From NCBI GenBank assembly GCA_963693305.1, contig OY855908.1, forward strand, positions 18,556,993-18,620,992: 64,000 nt of DNA. Reading direction: 5' to 3'. The notes below the pieces were generated by a model. The model had not been told where the DNA came from, did no database searches, and was given only the letters and a program-made list of their open reading frames with translations. The translations under genes were made by a program, and so were the position numbers. This stretch comes from Meandrina meandrites. Lineage: Eukaryota; Cnidaria; Anthozoa; Scleractinia; Meandrinidae. Shown here in pieces: positions 35,401 through 46,906 of the stretch (its first letter is position 1; the number at the start of each line of letters is the position of its first letter).

Positions 35401-36899
35401 ATGCTGTGAATTCTAAAGAAAATCTCCCACAAAGGGTGAGGAAAGCCGAACCAAACATGGTATGGACAGTGGACCTGTAGAACTGTTATAAAGTGATGTG
35501 CAAGTGAAATAAGGCCCTTTGCAACTTGGGTAAAAAAAGAAAACTTGGGTAAAATGACAAAATAAAAAAAAAACCTAAATCATGGCCTAAATTTACTCTA
35601 GGGCTCTGGAAAACCCTTTAAAAATATATTTGCCTAATCTTGGAATTTTATTCTGTTAAAAAGCAAAAGAAAAATAATACTTTCATATAAAGCTTTTTCA
35701 CAAAAACTTAGTTTTATATAGCTGCAATTTAAAATTATTAAACAATGAAATACCATTAGTCAAGAGCGACATTTACACACAAAGACTACACAATAAAGGC
35801 ACATATTAAATGGTATCTTTCTTGACATTTTAACATGCATCATAAATATTTCTGTAAACTATTTACATTTAAACCATTTGCTGACTTTGTGTTACAACCA
35901 AATCTATGATGTGACCTTAATTTTGTCATAATTGCTTCCTTTCTTTCAAAGAGCCTGGCGAAGTTGAACTCTTTGGTGATGTGCCCATCTATGTAAGAAA
36001 AAATACTAGCTCCTTTTCACAATACCGATGAACTATTTAAACAACAACCTTGGAGAGAGCAAACTAATGCTTCTTTAGTTATTGACTTTGAATATGAAAC
36101 TTTTGAAGATCTTGAAGCAAATGACAATAGATCTTACATTAATAATGGTTTACCTACACACACTATTGAGTGTGAATTCAATGCTGAAAAATTGATGTGG
36201 TATAAACGAATAGGGTAGCAAAAGAATCGAAGGTAGTCACTGATCTAATAAGAACTATTTCATATCGCTTAACACCTACAGGGGGGGAAGGGTAGTATTC
36301 TCAATCAGGTGGTTTTTGTTCTGTATAATATTAAAGGGGAAGAATGCAGATTTAAAGTGCCCATCACGTCAATTTTTTTTATTTCTCAGCTGGTTCTACA
36401 TTTCACGCCATGAACTTCTGCGAAAATTTTTTCCATTTGGATAAAGCGCAATTTTTTTACGAATTTTTAAAAATTTCAAAATTCTTTTTTCTTGCGGTCA
36501 ATCCCTGCCGCTGATCTCAAGAATAACGTGCTCAAAAATGATGTAGATTCAAATTATGCATAAGAACTGATGTTGTTTTTTAGATCATTAACGTTGTTAT
36601 AAAGAGCGGTAATGCACCTTTCCAACACTTTTAACTAAATGTAAACTCTGAAGCAAAACTCCCACTTGTTCACAAGTCAGATAAGTCATGATTCAAATCA
36701 CATGTTCCTGAACCTACGTCGACTCAATTCAACTGAGGAAGACTGGTGAGAAAGGTGGACCAAAATGGCAGCAAATTTCACAGTCTTTAAAAAATTATAA
36801 AAAAACTGCATTTTATGCAGATCCGATATTTTTTTTAGAAAAAGCTAATTGGGTGTTATGAAGAATCAGATGAGAAAAGAAAACATTAATGTTATGGGC
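35401..36899. other. Mostly featureless A+T-rich sequence
   Basis: A possible coding scrap at about 36045-36218 reads as an acidic segment (ASLVIDFEYETFEDLEAND...AEKLMWYKRIG) before a stop. No family was recognised. The rest shows nothing beyond short homopolymers and a poly-G run near 36281. Confidence 0.45.
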
Positions 36900-37860
36900 A
36901 CTTTAAGCTTTTGGCCCAATGCAAAATCTAAACACAGTGTCCCCTATCAAAGAACAAAGGAATCAACAAATACTTAAAAATAACAGCACAAAAGAAGCTT
37001 TCAAAAAGACTAATAGGGAGCTAGGAGGTGCAATGGCCGCAGCAAGTGCATTACAAACTCCCAGAAACTGAAAGCAAGTGTAAGAAACAGTCAAGACGTA
37101 CTGCACTTCTCAATATGTATCTAGTGTTATGACAATTGATCCCACATTTAACATTGGTGATTTCAGTGTTACCCCTGTGACATACCGGGATCTTATTCTG
37201 ATTTCAAAAAGAACAGGGGAGCATCCTATTTGGTTTGGGCCTCTGCACATTAGCCAAAACTTGACATATGATGTTTTTAGTGGCTTCGTCTATTCAATAG
37301 CCCTTATGCATGTTTACGCCACACTGGCTAGTTTCACCACCAAGCCTCGCTTTCGAAGTGCAAACTTGTAAATTTTATCATGAACGAATTCCCAAAGCAG
37401 CAAAGATGAAAAGAATACCCATGTTAAAACTGCACAAAGGTGGCAGAGGGTTAAGGATAATTTGCGTAAACGAGGCTTGGTGGTGAATTTTGAGCATAAG
37501 ATGTAATCATGCATAAGGCCTATTCAAAAGAACTGCTCCTCTCTTAAACGAGGTTTGTGACCTTTTGGTACAGATGATGAAAAGGCACTTGTAAAAGCAC
37601 TAGTTGAAGGGTTTCCAAATAGTGTAAGGTTAAGATGTTTTGATGTTTTGAAAGATGTTTTGAAGATGTTTTCCACCTGGAAGATGTTAGTGCAGAAAGC
37701 AAAAGTAAAATTGATAACCAAGTGTTCAGACAAAATGATGGTGATGGAGTCTACAACGTGGGCCTCTTAGATGCTGACTCTGAAGAGCTTTTTCAAAGCT
37801 TTTATATGTCAGCTACTCAACCTAATGTTCCACCTAATACACCAGCAGCTGTAAAGGCAG
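36900..37860 (+). pseudogene. MULE-like transposase relic 2
   Basis: The clearest block is MTIDPTFNIGDFSVTPVTYRD with GEHPIWFGPLHISQNLTYDVF (37129-37300). It parallels SIDTTFNVGNFYVTT in relic 1. Downstream, in another frame, GTDDEKALVKALVEGFPNS (about 37570-37625) matches the conserved G-T-D-x-E-x-A block of MULE transposases, and it is followed by LRCF. Stops and frameshifts separate the blocks, and a deletion or insertion of about 250 bp lies between them. It is a second, diverged member of the family at 30320-32336. Confidence 0.6.
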
Positions 37861-38218
37861 TTTTATTTTAAAGATTCAGGATGTCTAAAAATGAAAATAT
37901 TGCTATTTGTTTGATGTTAGGTTTTTAGTATGGAAATATAGAACAGGCGGGATTGACATCTCTGACAAATGCCGATGTTTTGAAAAGCCGACATACCATG
38001 TGTGCTGGTACAGGGTGAATTAGGTTATGGTGGAAGATATTTTGGTCGCCCCATCAAAAATCCTGTAAATTGCTGAACAGCACTCTGTACAAGCATTTTC
38101 TTACACAGGAAAAAGAAAGAATGACAGGGTATTTCTGGTTTTCAGGATTTTGGGGAGACTTAAGTGAACATTAAGAAAGATATAGCTTATGTTAACTACG
38201 TTTCTTTTTCATTTGTAC

Positions 38219-38253
38219 CCCCCCCCCCCCCCCACACACACACACACACACCA
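38219..38253. repeat. Compound C(n)-CA(n) microsatellite
   Basis: A poly-C run of about 16 bases runs straight into about nine CA units. Confidence 0.95.
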
Positions 38254-38750
38254 CCCAAGGATGGTAGGGTGGATTTTTTCTTCTGCATATATTTGTGGGA
38301 AAGTGTTTCTTGGTTTCTCTTTACTTGGTAGTTTGCAGGTGAAATCATCACCAATAATGTAAAAAAAATAATAAATTAAAAAATGCAGCTCATATCAAGA
38401 GCAGATTTAGAAGGAGCCATTTGCTCTTCCCCTCCCCTCTTATAAGTGAAAACTACAATGTTGACGATATAAATGTTAAATGTAATAAATGGTGCATTTT
38501 TTCAGTCCCACTTTACTTTGCCAACTCCCCTTTCGAGTATCTCTTTAGCTGAAACTGCAAGTAATGGTATTTCCAGCATAAATAGGAAGTACCGTGTTGT
38601 ACCTGCAATGATATTCTGTACTCTCATAATTAATTTAGTAACAGCAACTTTCTTAAAACTACTTTGACTTTAGGGTTGATTTTTTGGAAATGTGGAAGTA
38701 GAAAGATGTATGCTGTCAGGTTCAGTAACAATATTAGGGGACCTTTAAAG

Positions 38751-39879
38751 AGATCACTTCCCCTGGTGCTTTGCCTTGTCGTGGCAGGGAACCCTTGTGA
38801 CCCCCAGAGCCATGCCAGTAGGAGCCTTGTACTCCTGGTAGGTTCAACCACACCAGATTGGTCTGCGCAAGAGGGGTCAGACAAAACAAGGCTGGAGGTT
38901 GGGCTACTGAAACATCAACTAATCTCTAAAGGCAACCAGTTCTGGGAGAGGAGAGGCCCTCTTCAGGGAGAAATAGGACGCTATGTGGTGAAAGCCACAA
39001 GAATACCGCAGGGCTGAGACCCTTCCCATCTCCTAAGACAATCTCTAAGTTAGGAACTTGGAACGTTAGGACATTATATGCTACTGGTAAAACAGCTCAG
39101 GTGGCTTCTGAGATGAGGAATTACAACAAAACCGTGCTAGGTTTGTCTGAGACCAGATGGACACTGTCAGGTCAGATGAGGCTAACAACAGGAGAAATGG
39201 TACTCTACTCAGGTCATGAAGAGATGAACTCCCCACACACCAAGGGGTAGCCTTCATGCTCTTGCGGGAAGCACAACAAGCTCTCATTACATGGGGAGGC
39301 TGCAGCCCCAAGGATCATCATTGCCTCCTTTAGAACCAAAATGAAGAAAATAACACGTCAAAGATCAATTCTACAAGTCTGCAGAGTATTTTTGATAACT
39401 TGAAGGAGAAGGGCATGACCATACTTATGGGGAACCTCAATGCGAAGATTGGGGCTGATAGCCACAGTTTTGAGGAAGTAATGGGAAGCCACAGACTTGA
39501 TGAAATGAACGAAAATGGAGAAATGTTCGCAGATCTTTGGGCATCAGACAGACTGGTCATAGGAGGGAGTGTCTTCCCACACAGAAGGTCTCATAAGGCG
39601 ACTTGGCTATCTCCAGACTCTAGTTCAGAGAACCAGATAGGCCAAGTATGTATTGGGCAGATGTTTAGACGATCACTGTTGGATTTCTGGGTCTATCAGG
39701 GAGCTGACGCAGCCTTCGATAACCATCTTGTACTGGCTAAGATAAAGATGAAACTGAAGAGGGTCTGTATAACTTGGAGCACAAGAGCTTGTTACAATGT
39801 GGGCTTCTTGAAGGACAGAGATGTTTTGGATAGGTTCCACCTATCCCTTAATAATAGGTTCCAAGTAATCCAAGTTTAG
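38751..39879 (+). mobile_element. LINE 5' fragment with APE endonuclease, 3'-truncated
   Basis: The 5' leader (cctggtgctttgccttgtcg) is followed from 39041 by an APE-type endonuclease: LGTWNVRTLYATGK, VLGLSETRW, then after a stop near 39246 the MGNLNAKIG and ENGEMFADL blocks. It ends with the catalytic tail DAAFDNHLVLAKIKMKLKR (usually S-D-H). The combination resembles craniofacial-development-protein-2-like/LINE endonucleases. RT is absent and the sequence stops at about 39879. Several frame breaks and the S-D-H to F-D-N-H change make it inactive. Confidence 0.8.
39400..39879 (+). pseudogene. LINE endonuclease C-terminal half
   Basis: 159 open codons with TILMGNLNAKIGAD (the usual GDFN/GDxNA site reads GNLNA), HKATWLSPD, and the closing DAAFDNHLVL. 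It belongs to the LINE fragment at 38751-39879 and is followed by unrelated sequence. Confidence 0.75.
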
Positions 39880-40029
39880 TTTAGTAAATAAACATCCTTG
39901 GACTTGACTTTGTTTCGGTTTATCTTTCATTTGACACTTTGTGATCATTACATAAGTGAGTGAACATTTTGATCATGTGACCTGAGTGAGTTTCTTGAGC
40001 AAGTAATTCAATTAAGCTTCCATATAGTC

Positions 40030-40495
40030 TCCCGATCCATATAGTCACCCGAATATCCCATAATAATACTCTTGTAAGCCCCTGTATACACCTGATAACC
40101 CTCTGCATACTCTTGTAAACCTTTGTAAACCCCTAACAACCCCTGTATAGTCCTGTAAACCCCAGTATACTCTTGTAAACCCCTGTATATATACAACTGA
40201 TAACCCCTGTATACTCTTGTAAACCTTTGTATACTCCTGTAAACCTCTCTATACCCCTGATAACCCCTGTATACTCTAGTAAGCCTCTATATACTCTTGT
40301 AAACCTCTGTATACCCCTCATAACCCCTGTATACTCCAGTATACCTTTGTATACCAATGATACCCTGTATACTCTTGTAAGCCTCTATATACTCTTGTAA
40401 ACCCCTGTATACCCTGTATGCTCTGTGTATACCCCTCATAACCCCTGTATTCTCCTGTAAACCTCTGCATACCTCTGATGACCGTATAAAGCGTT
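40030..40495. repeat. 40-bp minisatellite, left part
   Basis: About eleven imperfect units are built from ccctgtatactcttgtaaac and cctctgtatacccctgataa. The minus-strand frames translate to a repetitive YTGVYKGLQEY peptide that is only a by-product. The same array resumes at 49210-49590, so the intervening LINE tail and 5-kb repeat probably split one array. Confidence 0.9.
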
Positions 40496-40990
40496 GAATG
40501 CCATGGCACCACAATACTTAGTTAATCTACTCCAGCACTATACTCCGACCAGGCAACTTAGATCATCATCAATGAATCTGTTGGTTGAACCGAATTCAAA
40601 CCTAAAGTCTTATGGAGAAAGATCTTTTCAAGTTGTCGCTCCCAGACTATGGAATGCGCTTCCAAACAAACTTAAATCTATTAAATTACTTGACATTTTC
40701 AAAAAAGAACTTAAATCACTACTTTTTAGAGAGGCATTTTTATATTAATCATAGTTTATTTTTTAATCCAGAGTAAATTGTAAATTATTTAATTAATATT
40801 CTACTTTCTAAAATTAAAACATTACTCTTCAGAGAGGCCTTTATATATTAATCATATTTTATTTTTTAATCCAAAGTAAATGTAAATTATTAAATTAATA
40901 TTTTACTTTTTCAAAATTTTAAAGCGCCTTTGAACTTATGGAAAAGGCGCCATATAAATGATTATTATTATGATTATTATTATTATTACA
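40494..40990 (+). mobile_element. LINE 3' end (CR1/L2-like) with ATT tail
   Basis: 84 codons (40494-40748) give the typical extreme C-terminus of CR1/L2/jockey-type LINE polyproteins: YLVNLLQHYTPTRQLRSS, GERSFQVVAPRLWNALPNKL, DIFKKELKSLLF. The 3' UTR contains a tandem duplication (40709-40815 and 40816-40915). It closes with aaaggcgccatataaatga and an ATT microsatellite, the 3' tail style of this group. The rest of the LINE is missing, as expected for 5'-truncated insertions. Confidence 0.85.
40709..40915 (+). repeat. ~105-bp tandem duplication in LINE 3' UTR
   Basis: Both halves share ttaatcat...ttattttttaatcca and taattaatatt or taaattaatatt. They differ by scattered substitutions and small indels. 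Confidence 0.8.
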
Positions 40991-41386
40991 AGTGAAACCG
41001 GTAAAAACAATGTATAATTATTTATTATATCTCTAAGACAGTACGCGCGCTGTGATTGGTCAATTTTACGGGCCGTATTCTCCAGTACGGCCCGCGAAAT
41101 TTGAGAGTTCTCCTGATGCGATAAGTTTTGTTTATCAAAATCTCTTACAACGAAAATTTTGAAAGCTTCTTTGAAAACATCTGCATTCGGACAAAACATT
41201 TTGAGAAACAAAAGCGAAAAGAACAGGGTCTTAAAAAATTCAAACTAGATTTTTCAGATCTTTTAGAAACTGAAAGCGTCCCCGACCCCGAGCATCACAC
41301 AAGTCAGAAACTTGACAATTTTCTCTCTGCCGAAAGGTAGAGAAGTCGAATTCTGAATGAAAAAGATTTAGAGTTTTGTCGAGAGT

Positions 41387-41451
41387 TAGCCTGCGAATAC
41401 AGCCACCTCTCATCGCTCCCGGAATGAGAGGCGGCTGTATTCGCAGGCTAG
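41387..41451. repeat. Foldback MITE-like palindrome
   Basis: The arms start tagcctgcgaatacagcc and end ggctgtattcgcaggcta. They are 27 bases each with one mismatch, with a short loop cgctcccgga in the centre. The tagcctgcg terminus is a word I recall from other invertebrate foldback repeats. Confidence 0.8.
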
Positions 41452-42030
41452 TCAACAGTAAACGTCTAAACAAACAAATCATTCAAAACAACGTACCTGC
41501 TTAACGACGTCCGCTTATTACTTTGAAAACAGCCGGATAGTTTGAGTTCACCCCAGACAAAAGTTCGATAGTGTACTCATTTTCCAACAAGAATTCTGCA
41601 CCAAACACCTCTCAGGACGACGCAACAAAGCGCATAAAAGTAGACGGAGGTCTCTGAGGTTTTTACCGGTTGTTTATTGACAATTTAGTTCATGTTTTCG
41701 ACAAAATCATTGTTTGTTGCTTGCGGTCACCGCTTTCTTCTCAGTAGAGTTGTTCTTCTCTTTTTTTCGAACTTCACATCACTTCAGGAGTTATTTCAAA
41801 GTAATCTTGAACTGTATCAAGTTTTCCACAGAAAGGAGCTGTACGAATTAATCGTAAAATAAAAACGTTTGAAGTTTGGATTCACGTCTCTGCGAGCCAA
41901 CTGCAAACTGTTTTCGTAAGCCAATAAATTTCGCTTTCTTCTTGCATTTGACGCGCACGTCATTCAAATGTAGCCGCGATTGACTTCAAATGGTTTCTTT
42001 TCTCCAGAATGAGAGATATAATAAATATCT

Positions 42031-42181
42031 TATTAACCTCGTTTTCTCGGTCCATACTGTAAAATACGGATCCTCGTTTTTCCCCTCGATTTATGGCCCG
42101 TGCGCTTCGCGCTTGGGCCATAAATCGACGGGAAAAAACTCGGTCCGTATTTTACAGTACGGACCTCGAACTCGATTAATA
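42031..42181. repeat. 150-bp near-perfect hairpin
   Basis: The left arm tattaacctcg...cggtccatactgtaaaata and the right arm tattttacagtacggacc...cgattaata are complementary. The centre is gcgc-ttc-gcgc at 42102-42112. Both ends read TATTAA/TTAATA, suggesting a small foldback element inserted at an A+T target. Confidence 0.85.
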
Positions 42182-42882
42182 AGAAGTATATATCCCACAG
42201 AAAACAAGTGAATGTGAAAAGGTCAACAAAATAGATTAATGTGAACCAATCTGCAGCTTACTTTTATAAGCAAATGCCTACATTGTGCAGTTCCAGAAAA
42301 TATCCATACCCACGCCAAGGAGATGGTCATTGGAAATTCCGAAGAGGGAGGGGGGGGGGGGGATCTCAATAACCCAAGTTTTTAATTTTTAAAAAGAAAA
42401 TATGAAGCTATACTGGAAATTCCACGGGGTAGGAGGGTCCAAACCAAAGAACCATCCTTGGGGGAGGTATGGATATTATTTGGAATCACACATTTTAATT
42501 AGACTGCCATTAAACTATTGAAGACACTTTAGCCTGTGCTGCTTTATGGTCTGTGATAATAATTATGTAAATTGCCTGTAATTTCATTATTTTTATTGGA
42601 ACAAAATAGTTTTGTCACAAGCCCCACAATGGTTTTAAAACTTACATGTAATAAAGTGCCAGTATTCACATAATCACTTACTTATCCTCATCGGGCCCAT
42701 GAGAACTCTTGACGCTGGGTTCATATTACATAAATACCGGTAGCTATGAAGGTCACTAAAGTATATTCAGGTTTAAACTGGCAACATGTGGGAATCATTT
42801 TCAAGTTGACTTAAGAGGAATGTCATTGCAAAGTCTTCAAGTCACCTGTAAATATAAACAAAACAAACTAAAACTATTTATT

Positions 42883-43012
42883 GTTGTAATAATACTCCTT
42901 TTATTTACATTTAACTCTGGGAGGAGGGAAGCCTGGGCCGAGTTTGGCCAAGCCTGCGCTGTAGAACTCTGTGTATGCTGTAGAACTCTGAACATGTGCT
43001 CGATCTAGCTGG
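42883..43012 (+). repeat. Ngaro split direct repeat A1
   Basis: It runs from gttgtaataatactcc to cgatctagctgg and matches A2 (47000-47129) with a few substitutions. Confidence 0.93.
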
Positions 43013-43178
43013 CTTAGCTGCATTTTCTTTGAGAAATATGTCACTTCGAAAGAGTTCGAGAGCAACAAGGCCTCCTGTCACGTTGAAAGACTTCCATTAG
43101 GAAACATATCCAGAGGCGAGCAGTCAAGCGCGTGCAATCAGAGAGGAATTAGACCATGTAGAATCTCTGCTCAAAAGC

Positions 43179-44224
43179 TTGACTCCCGAAGCAGGAAGAA
43201 AATCTGCTGCCAGTGACAGCAAACCCAGGGGTTTGACACCCGAAGTTAAAGATGACCTTTCCAGTGATGTACTCAGCCTTCAAAACGAGAACTTAAAACT
43301 GGAACTTGAGCTCACACGAGCCAAAATCGAACTTGCACGGACTCAGTCCGAGGTGAAACAAAACACACAATCCAATATGGCGGCTTCAGCTTCGGCGCAC
43401 AGCAACACACAGCAGCAAGGCCAGAGTGCAGTCCAACAGTCAACCATCCCTTCTCTAAAAACGTTGCAAACAGACCCAGCGGTTCAGCAGGATCTCAAGG
43501 CTTTAGAAGATTCACTCGGGGACCCAATCCTTCTGGGACTTTCAGACGAGTTGGAGGATCCAGCACAGCAACTACTGGAACCCGGAACCTCTCTCAGAGG
43601 TAAGCGACCCCTGCTCATCCCAGATTTTGCGAGTTCCCTCCCAGTTGTTCTGGTAGAGGACCAGGAGGCCGTGCTTGGCGTGTCCGGTGGTACTCAAATA
43701 ATTTAAAGACTAACAACCAGAAGAAACCCCAACTCGCTATCATCACCTTTCCACAATGGTCAGCTGCAAACTTTCGAATCATGCACATGCTGATAAAAGA
43801 TGGTGATTTACCATCAACCTCAGATGTCATAAATTACATTTCATACAGCACAAAGGTTTCAGAGCTGGCCAAGATTTATCCAATACCTCGTGTTGTCCAA
43901 TACGACGACCTTTATCGCCGAATACAATTTGCTAGTGGTTGCAAGTGGGGCACTGAGAGCCAATTTATCTACCAGCAGTCTCTACACAAGCCTGATACCA
44001 CCCAGCCTGGCTCAACAAAACAAACAGGCTGCCCTCCAAACAAAACAGCGCCCACCATCAACCCGGCTACAGGAAAGCAGGTCTGCTATGATTTTCAACG
44101 GCGTCAAGGCTGCAGCTATGGCACAACTTGCAAGTACGACCATGTGTGTATTAAACCGCAATGCCTTGTTGATCACCTGCAATGGAGACACCAATCACCC
44201 TCAACACCCAACCCCCAAGCCTAA
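43179..44224 (+). pseudogene. Ngaro gag-like protein, frameshifted
   Basis: The first frame (43179-43706) has a leucine/glutamate-rich coiled-coil segment (NENLKLELELTRAKIELA) and a Q-rich linker. Near 43610-43690 the reading moves to another frame (LAIITFPQWSAANFRIMHMLIKDGDLPS), which runs to 44224. It ends in a CCCH-like finger CYDFQRRQGCSYGTTCKYDHVC-type pattern (C-x8-C-x5-C-x3-H). This resembles ORF1 of Ngaro/DIRS elements, a nucleic-acid-binding gag. The shift could be a mutation or a programmed frameshift; I favour mutation because no slippery heptamer is obvious. Confidence 0.8.
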
Positions 44225-46032
44225 ACTCACACACGCCAGCAGAGCTATTTCCCAACGATAATTGTTCACCGGAGCCACTTGCAGGGGATAGCTCGACTGC
44301 ATCTACCACAGCAGGGGTATGCCCCGACATCAATTTAGGAGCAGCAGTGTGTGATATTACTTGCAGTCAATTAGCAGGGCATTTATGTTTTGATGCGCAG
44401 CAGCCCGAAGCAGCCTGTATCTCCACAGACTTAAAGTATGAGATATGGGCACAAGAACTAGCAAATGATCCAGACAAAGACTTTATTCTCACTGGTGTAC
44501 AAGAGGGTTTTGACTTGATCCAGCAAGACGCTACAGTTTTGCCAGCTTTTACAAAGAACAACAAATCAGCACTCAGACCTGGGGCCAAAGAGCAGATTGA
44601 GGAGCAACTGTCTGAAGGCCTTTCACTTGGCCATTTTGCGACGTCGTCAACACCTCCCCTTGTTAATGCAATTGGAGCTGTGCCCAAAAGAGACTCTTCA
44701 GAACTGAGAATGATAATGGATTGTAGCCGACCCTTTGCAGCAAGTGCTAATTCTTACATGGACCTTGACCATTACAAATATGTGACAGTCGATGAGGCAG
44801 CATGCCAAGCTAAACCCGGTTTCTGGTTAGCTAAGATTGACTTGAAACATGCCTACCGAAGTGTCGGGACTCACCCTAACAGCTGGAAAGTTACTGGTCT
44901 GTCTTGGCATTTTGAAGGCTCTGCCAGCGCAACATTCCTGTGTGATAAACGCCTCCCTTTTGGTGCTCGAACCTCTCCCATGTTTTTCCACTGCCTCTCG
45001 CAATCAGTTTGCAGAATGATGGCCCGACGTGGCTTCACAGTGCTTGCCTACTTGGATGATTTTCTTATAATAGAACCCAGTCAGCAGCAGTGTCAAATCG
45101 CCATGGACACCCTCATCGGTCTGCTTCAGTCTCTTGGTTTCAGGATAAACTGGTCAAAGGTTGTTCAACCCAGTCAATCACTATACTTTCTCGGAGTTGA
45201 AATTGATACAGTGCGTTGTGAACTTCGTCTTCCCAGCAACCGTGTATCTGAGCTATTGGACATATTGAACTCAACTTTACCTAAACGCAAATGCCAGAAA
45301 CATCACCTTCAGCGCCTTGTGGGAAAACTTAGCTGGGCTGCTCGAGTCATCAGAGGGGGTCGGACCTTTTTGCGGCGACTGATCACTATTATGAACTCTG
45401 TAAACCACCGCCACTACCATGTCTACCTTAATGGCCAATCAAGAGCAGACCTTCAGTGGTGGGCATCCTTACTCCCTGTTTTCAACTACAAGTCCCTATT
45501 CCCCGATGAATATCCCATGACATCACCAGCATATACTGATGCATCGACTGCAGGTGGTGGTTGCTGTTGGCAAAATGATTGGCTATATGTTAACTGCGCA
45601 CAAGACTTCCCGGATTTGCTTTCCCTTCATATCAATTACAAAGAAGCCTTCATGATCCTTCAAGCGGCCAAACGGTGGCCCCCATATTGGTCTGGACAAA
45701 GGATTATAATTAAGTCAGATAGTGAGGTTGCACCAGCAATTGTTAACAAAGGAACCACCCCCTGCTCTATCATAATGGATTGGCTCCGGGAGTTGTTCTG
45801 GTTGTCAGAGTACTATGGTTTTCACCTAATAGTGAATCACATCCCAGGCTCGCTCAATGTTATTGCAGACAGTATTTCTAGACTTGATGAAACATGCCAC
45901 CAAGACACGCTTCGAGCATGGCTCTCACAGTCCTCTTCATCTACTTTAGACCTCTTGTCTTACATGTCACCTTTATCGCTTGCTTTCCTCAGACCCAGAG
46001 GATCAGTCGAGATTGGATATGGAAGTTCTTAA
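44182..46032 (+). CDS. Ngaro reverse transcriptase-RNase H
   Basis: 616 open codons overlap the end of the gag frame by 43 nt. RT motifs: VPKRDSSELRMIMDCS, WLAKIDLKHAYRSV, RLPFGARTSPMFF, and the catalytic AYLDDFLII (Y-L-D-D). FRINWSKVV and YFLGVEID follow. RNase H follows: AYTDASTAGGGCCW, N-Y-K-E-A, IKSDSEVA, IPGSLNVIADSISR. All expected acidic residues (D, E, D, D) appear present, so this ORF may still encode an intact enzyme. The natural start may be upstream, by read-through or shift from gag. Confidence 0.9.
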   Translation: METPITLNTQPPSLNSHTPAELFPNDNCSPEPLAGDSSTASTTAGVCPDINLGAAVCDITCSQLAGHLCFDAQQPEAACISTDLKYEIWAQELANDPDKDFILTGVQEGFDLIQQDATVLPAFTKNNKSALRPGAKEQIEEQLSEGLSLGHFATSSTPPLVNAIGAVPKRDSSELRMIMDCSRPFAASANSYMDLDHYKYVTVDEAACQAKPGFWLAKIDLKHAYRSVGTHPNSWKVTGLSWHFEGSASATFLCDKRLPFGARTSPMFFHCLSQSVCRMMARRGFTVLAYLDDFLIIEPSQQQCQIAMDTLIGLLQSLGFRINWSKVVQPSQSLYFLGVEIDTVRCELRLPSNRVSELLDILNSTLPKRKCQKHHLQRLVGKLSWAARVIRGGRTFLRRLITIMNSVNHRHYHVYLNGQSRADLQWWASLLPVFNYKSLFPDEYPMTSPAYTDASTAGGGCCWQNDWLYVNCAQDFPDLLSLHINYKEAFMILQAAKRWPPYWSGQRIIIKSDSEVAPAIVNKGTTPCSIIMDWLRELFWLSEYYGFHLIVNHIPGSLNVIADSISRLDETCHQDTLRAWLSQSSSSTLDLLSYMSPLSLAFLRPRGSVEIGYGSS

Positions 46033-46844
46033 GTTTCGGAAACAAGCCTATGCGTCCTCCACTAAGACCACTAACAAAAGTCAGCTGCGAGCCTATCTCA
46101 TCTTCTGTGCGTATTATGGGTACCAGCCGCTACCAGCGTCCACCATAACACTCAGTCGTTATGCAGCTTTCCTGGCTCGATCATTATCCGTTTCCTCGAT
46201 TCCAGCATACCTGAACATTGTTCATATCCTCCATTTGGGACATGGCCTTGAGGATCCTACCAAAAATAACTTCCACTTAGCTACCACTTTGCGGGGTATT
46301 TGCCGCTGCAAAGGACAAACAGTCTCGCAGAAGAAACCCATGACCCCTGACATGGTTCTGGCTATCAAAAAACCTTAGGAGAGCCGACATTGTGTTTTAC
46401 CCGGATTGGGTCATCATTATCAACCGCTGGTCCAAAACCATTCAGTTCAGCCAACGACTCCTCACCATCCCACTTCCTCGCATCCCGGGTCACCCATTGT
46501 GTCCTTATGCAGCACTACAGAATGCCTTCACGCTGGTTCCAGCCCCTCTGTCTGGTCCTGCCTTTGTCTTACCAACACTCTCAAGCAGTAGCCTTATGCC
46601 CCTCACTTATGCAAAGTTTGACAACCTTCTTAAAACAGTGGCATCGACAGTGGGCCTTGACCCAACTCACATCAGTGGTCACAGCCTTAGAGCTGGGGGG
46701 GCAACCCTAGCCTTTCAAGCTAACCTACCCGAGGAGTTAATAAAGAGACTAGGAGACTGGCGGTCTGATGCCTTAAGGTCGTACATTCATATACCTATTA
46801 AGTATAGGATGCATGCTATTCGCCAAGTAGCCTTGTTTGTTTGA
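45980..46844 (+). pseudogene. Ngaro tyrosine recombinase, internally deleted
   Basis: The N-terminal SAM-like part (RKQAYASSTKTTNKSQLRAY...LSRYAAFLARSLSVSSIPAYL...LRGICRCKG) runs to 46378 and stops after LAIKK. A shifted frame resumes at about 46379 (RRADIVFYPDW) and carries the catalytic C-terminus: H-S-L-R (GHSLRAGGATLA), G-D-W (KRLGDWRSDA) and the Tyr in SYIHIPIKY. In this family a segment with the first catalytic Arg (LLRKSN-type block) lies between these two parts. Here it is absent, so the enzyme should be inactive. The 5' end overlaps the RT ORF by 53 nt. Confidence 0.85.
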
Positions 46845-46906
46845 TCACTCAGTTATTCTAGTTGTTTTTTTGTTTTTTATAGTATGGGGTAGGTCGTTTC
46901 CTCCCG

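Larger units (their letters stand above)
41015..42186. mobile_element. 1.17-kb insert within copy 2 of the 5-kb repeat
   Basis: It is absent from the equivalent position of copy 1 (near 24825). It contains an inverted pair atttattatatctct (41016-41030) and agagatataataaat (42011 area), a short GC-rich palindrome at 41074-41099 (gggccgta / tacggccc), and two strong foldbacks (41387-41451, 42031-42181). An open stretch at 41128-41338 ends at a donor-like gaaag-gtagag and reads as an exon-like charged peptide (KLDNFLSAER); no family was recognised. The composition suggests several small elements stacked together. Confidence 0.5.

Noticed and set aside
40008..40514. Several minus-strand frames with YTGVYKGLQEY-like repeats as a repeat protein
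   Set aside because: They are translations of the 40-bp minisatellite in multiple frames. The frames do not persist and the same occurs at 49150-49560.
41128..41340. 70-codon frame as a gene of its own
   Set aside because: It ends at a donor-like site and could be an exon, but no partner exon or family was found. It is mentioned only within the 1.17-kb insert.
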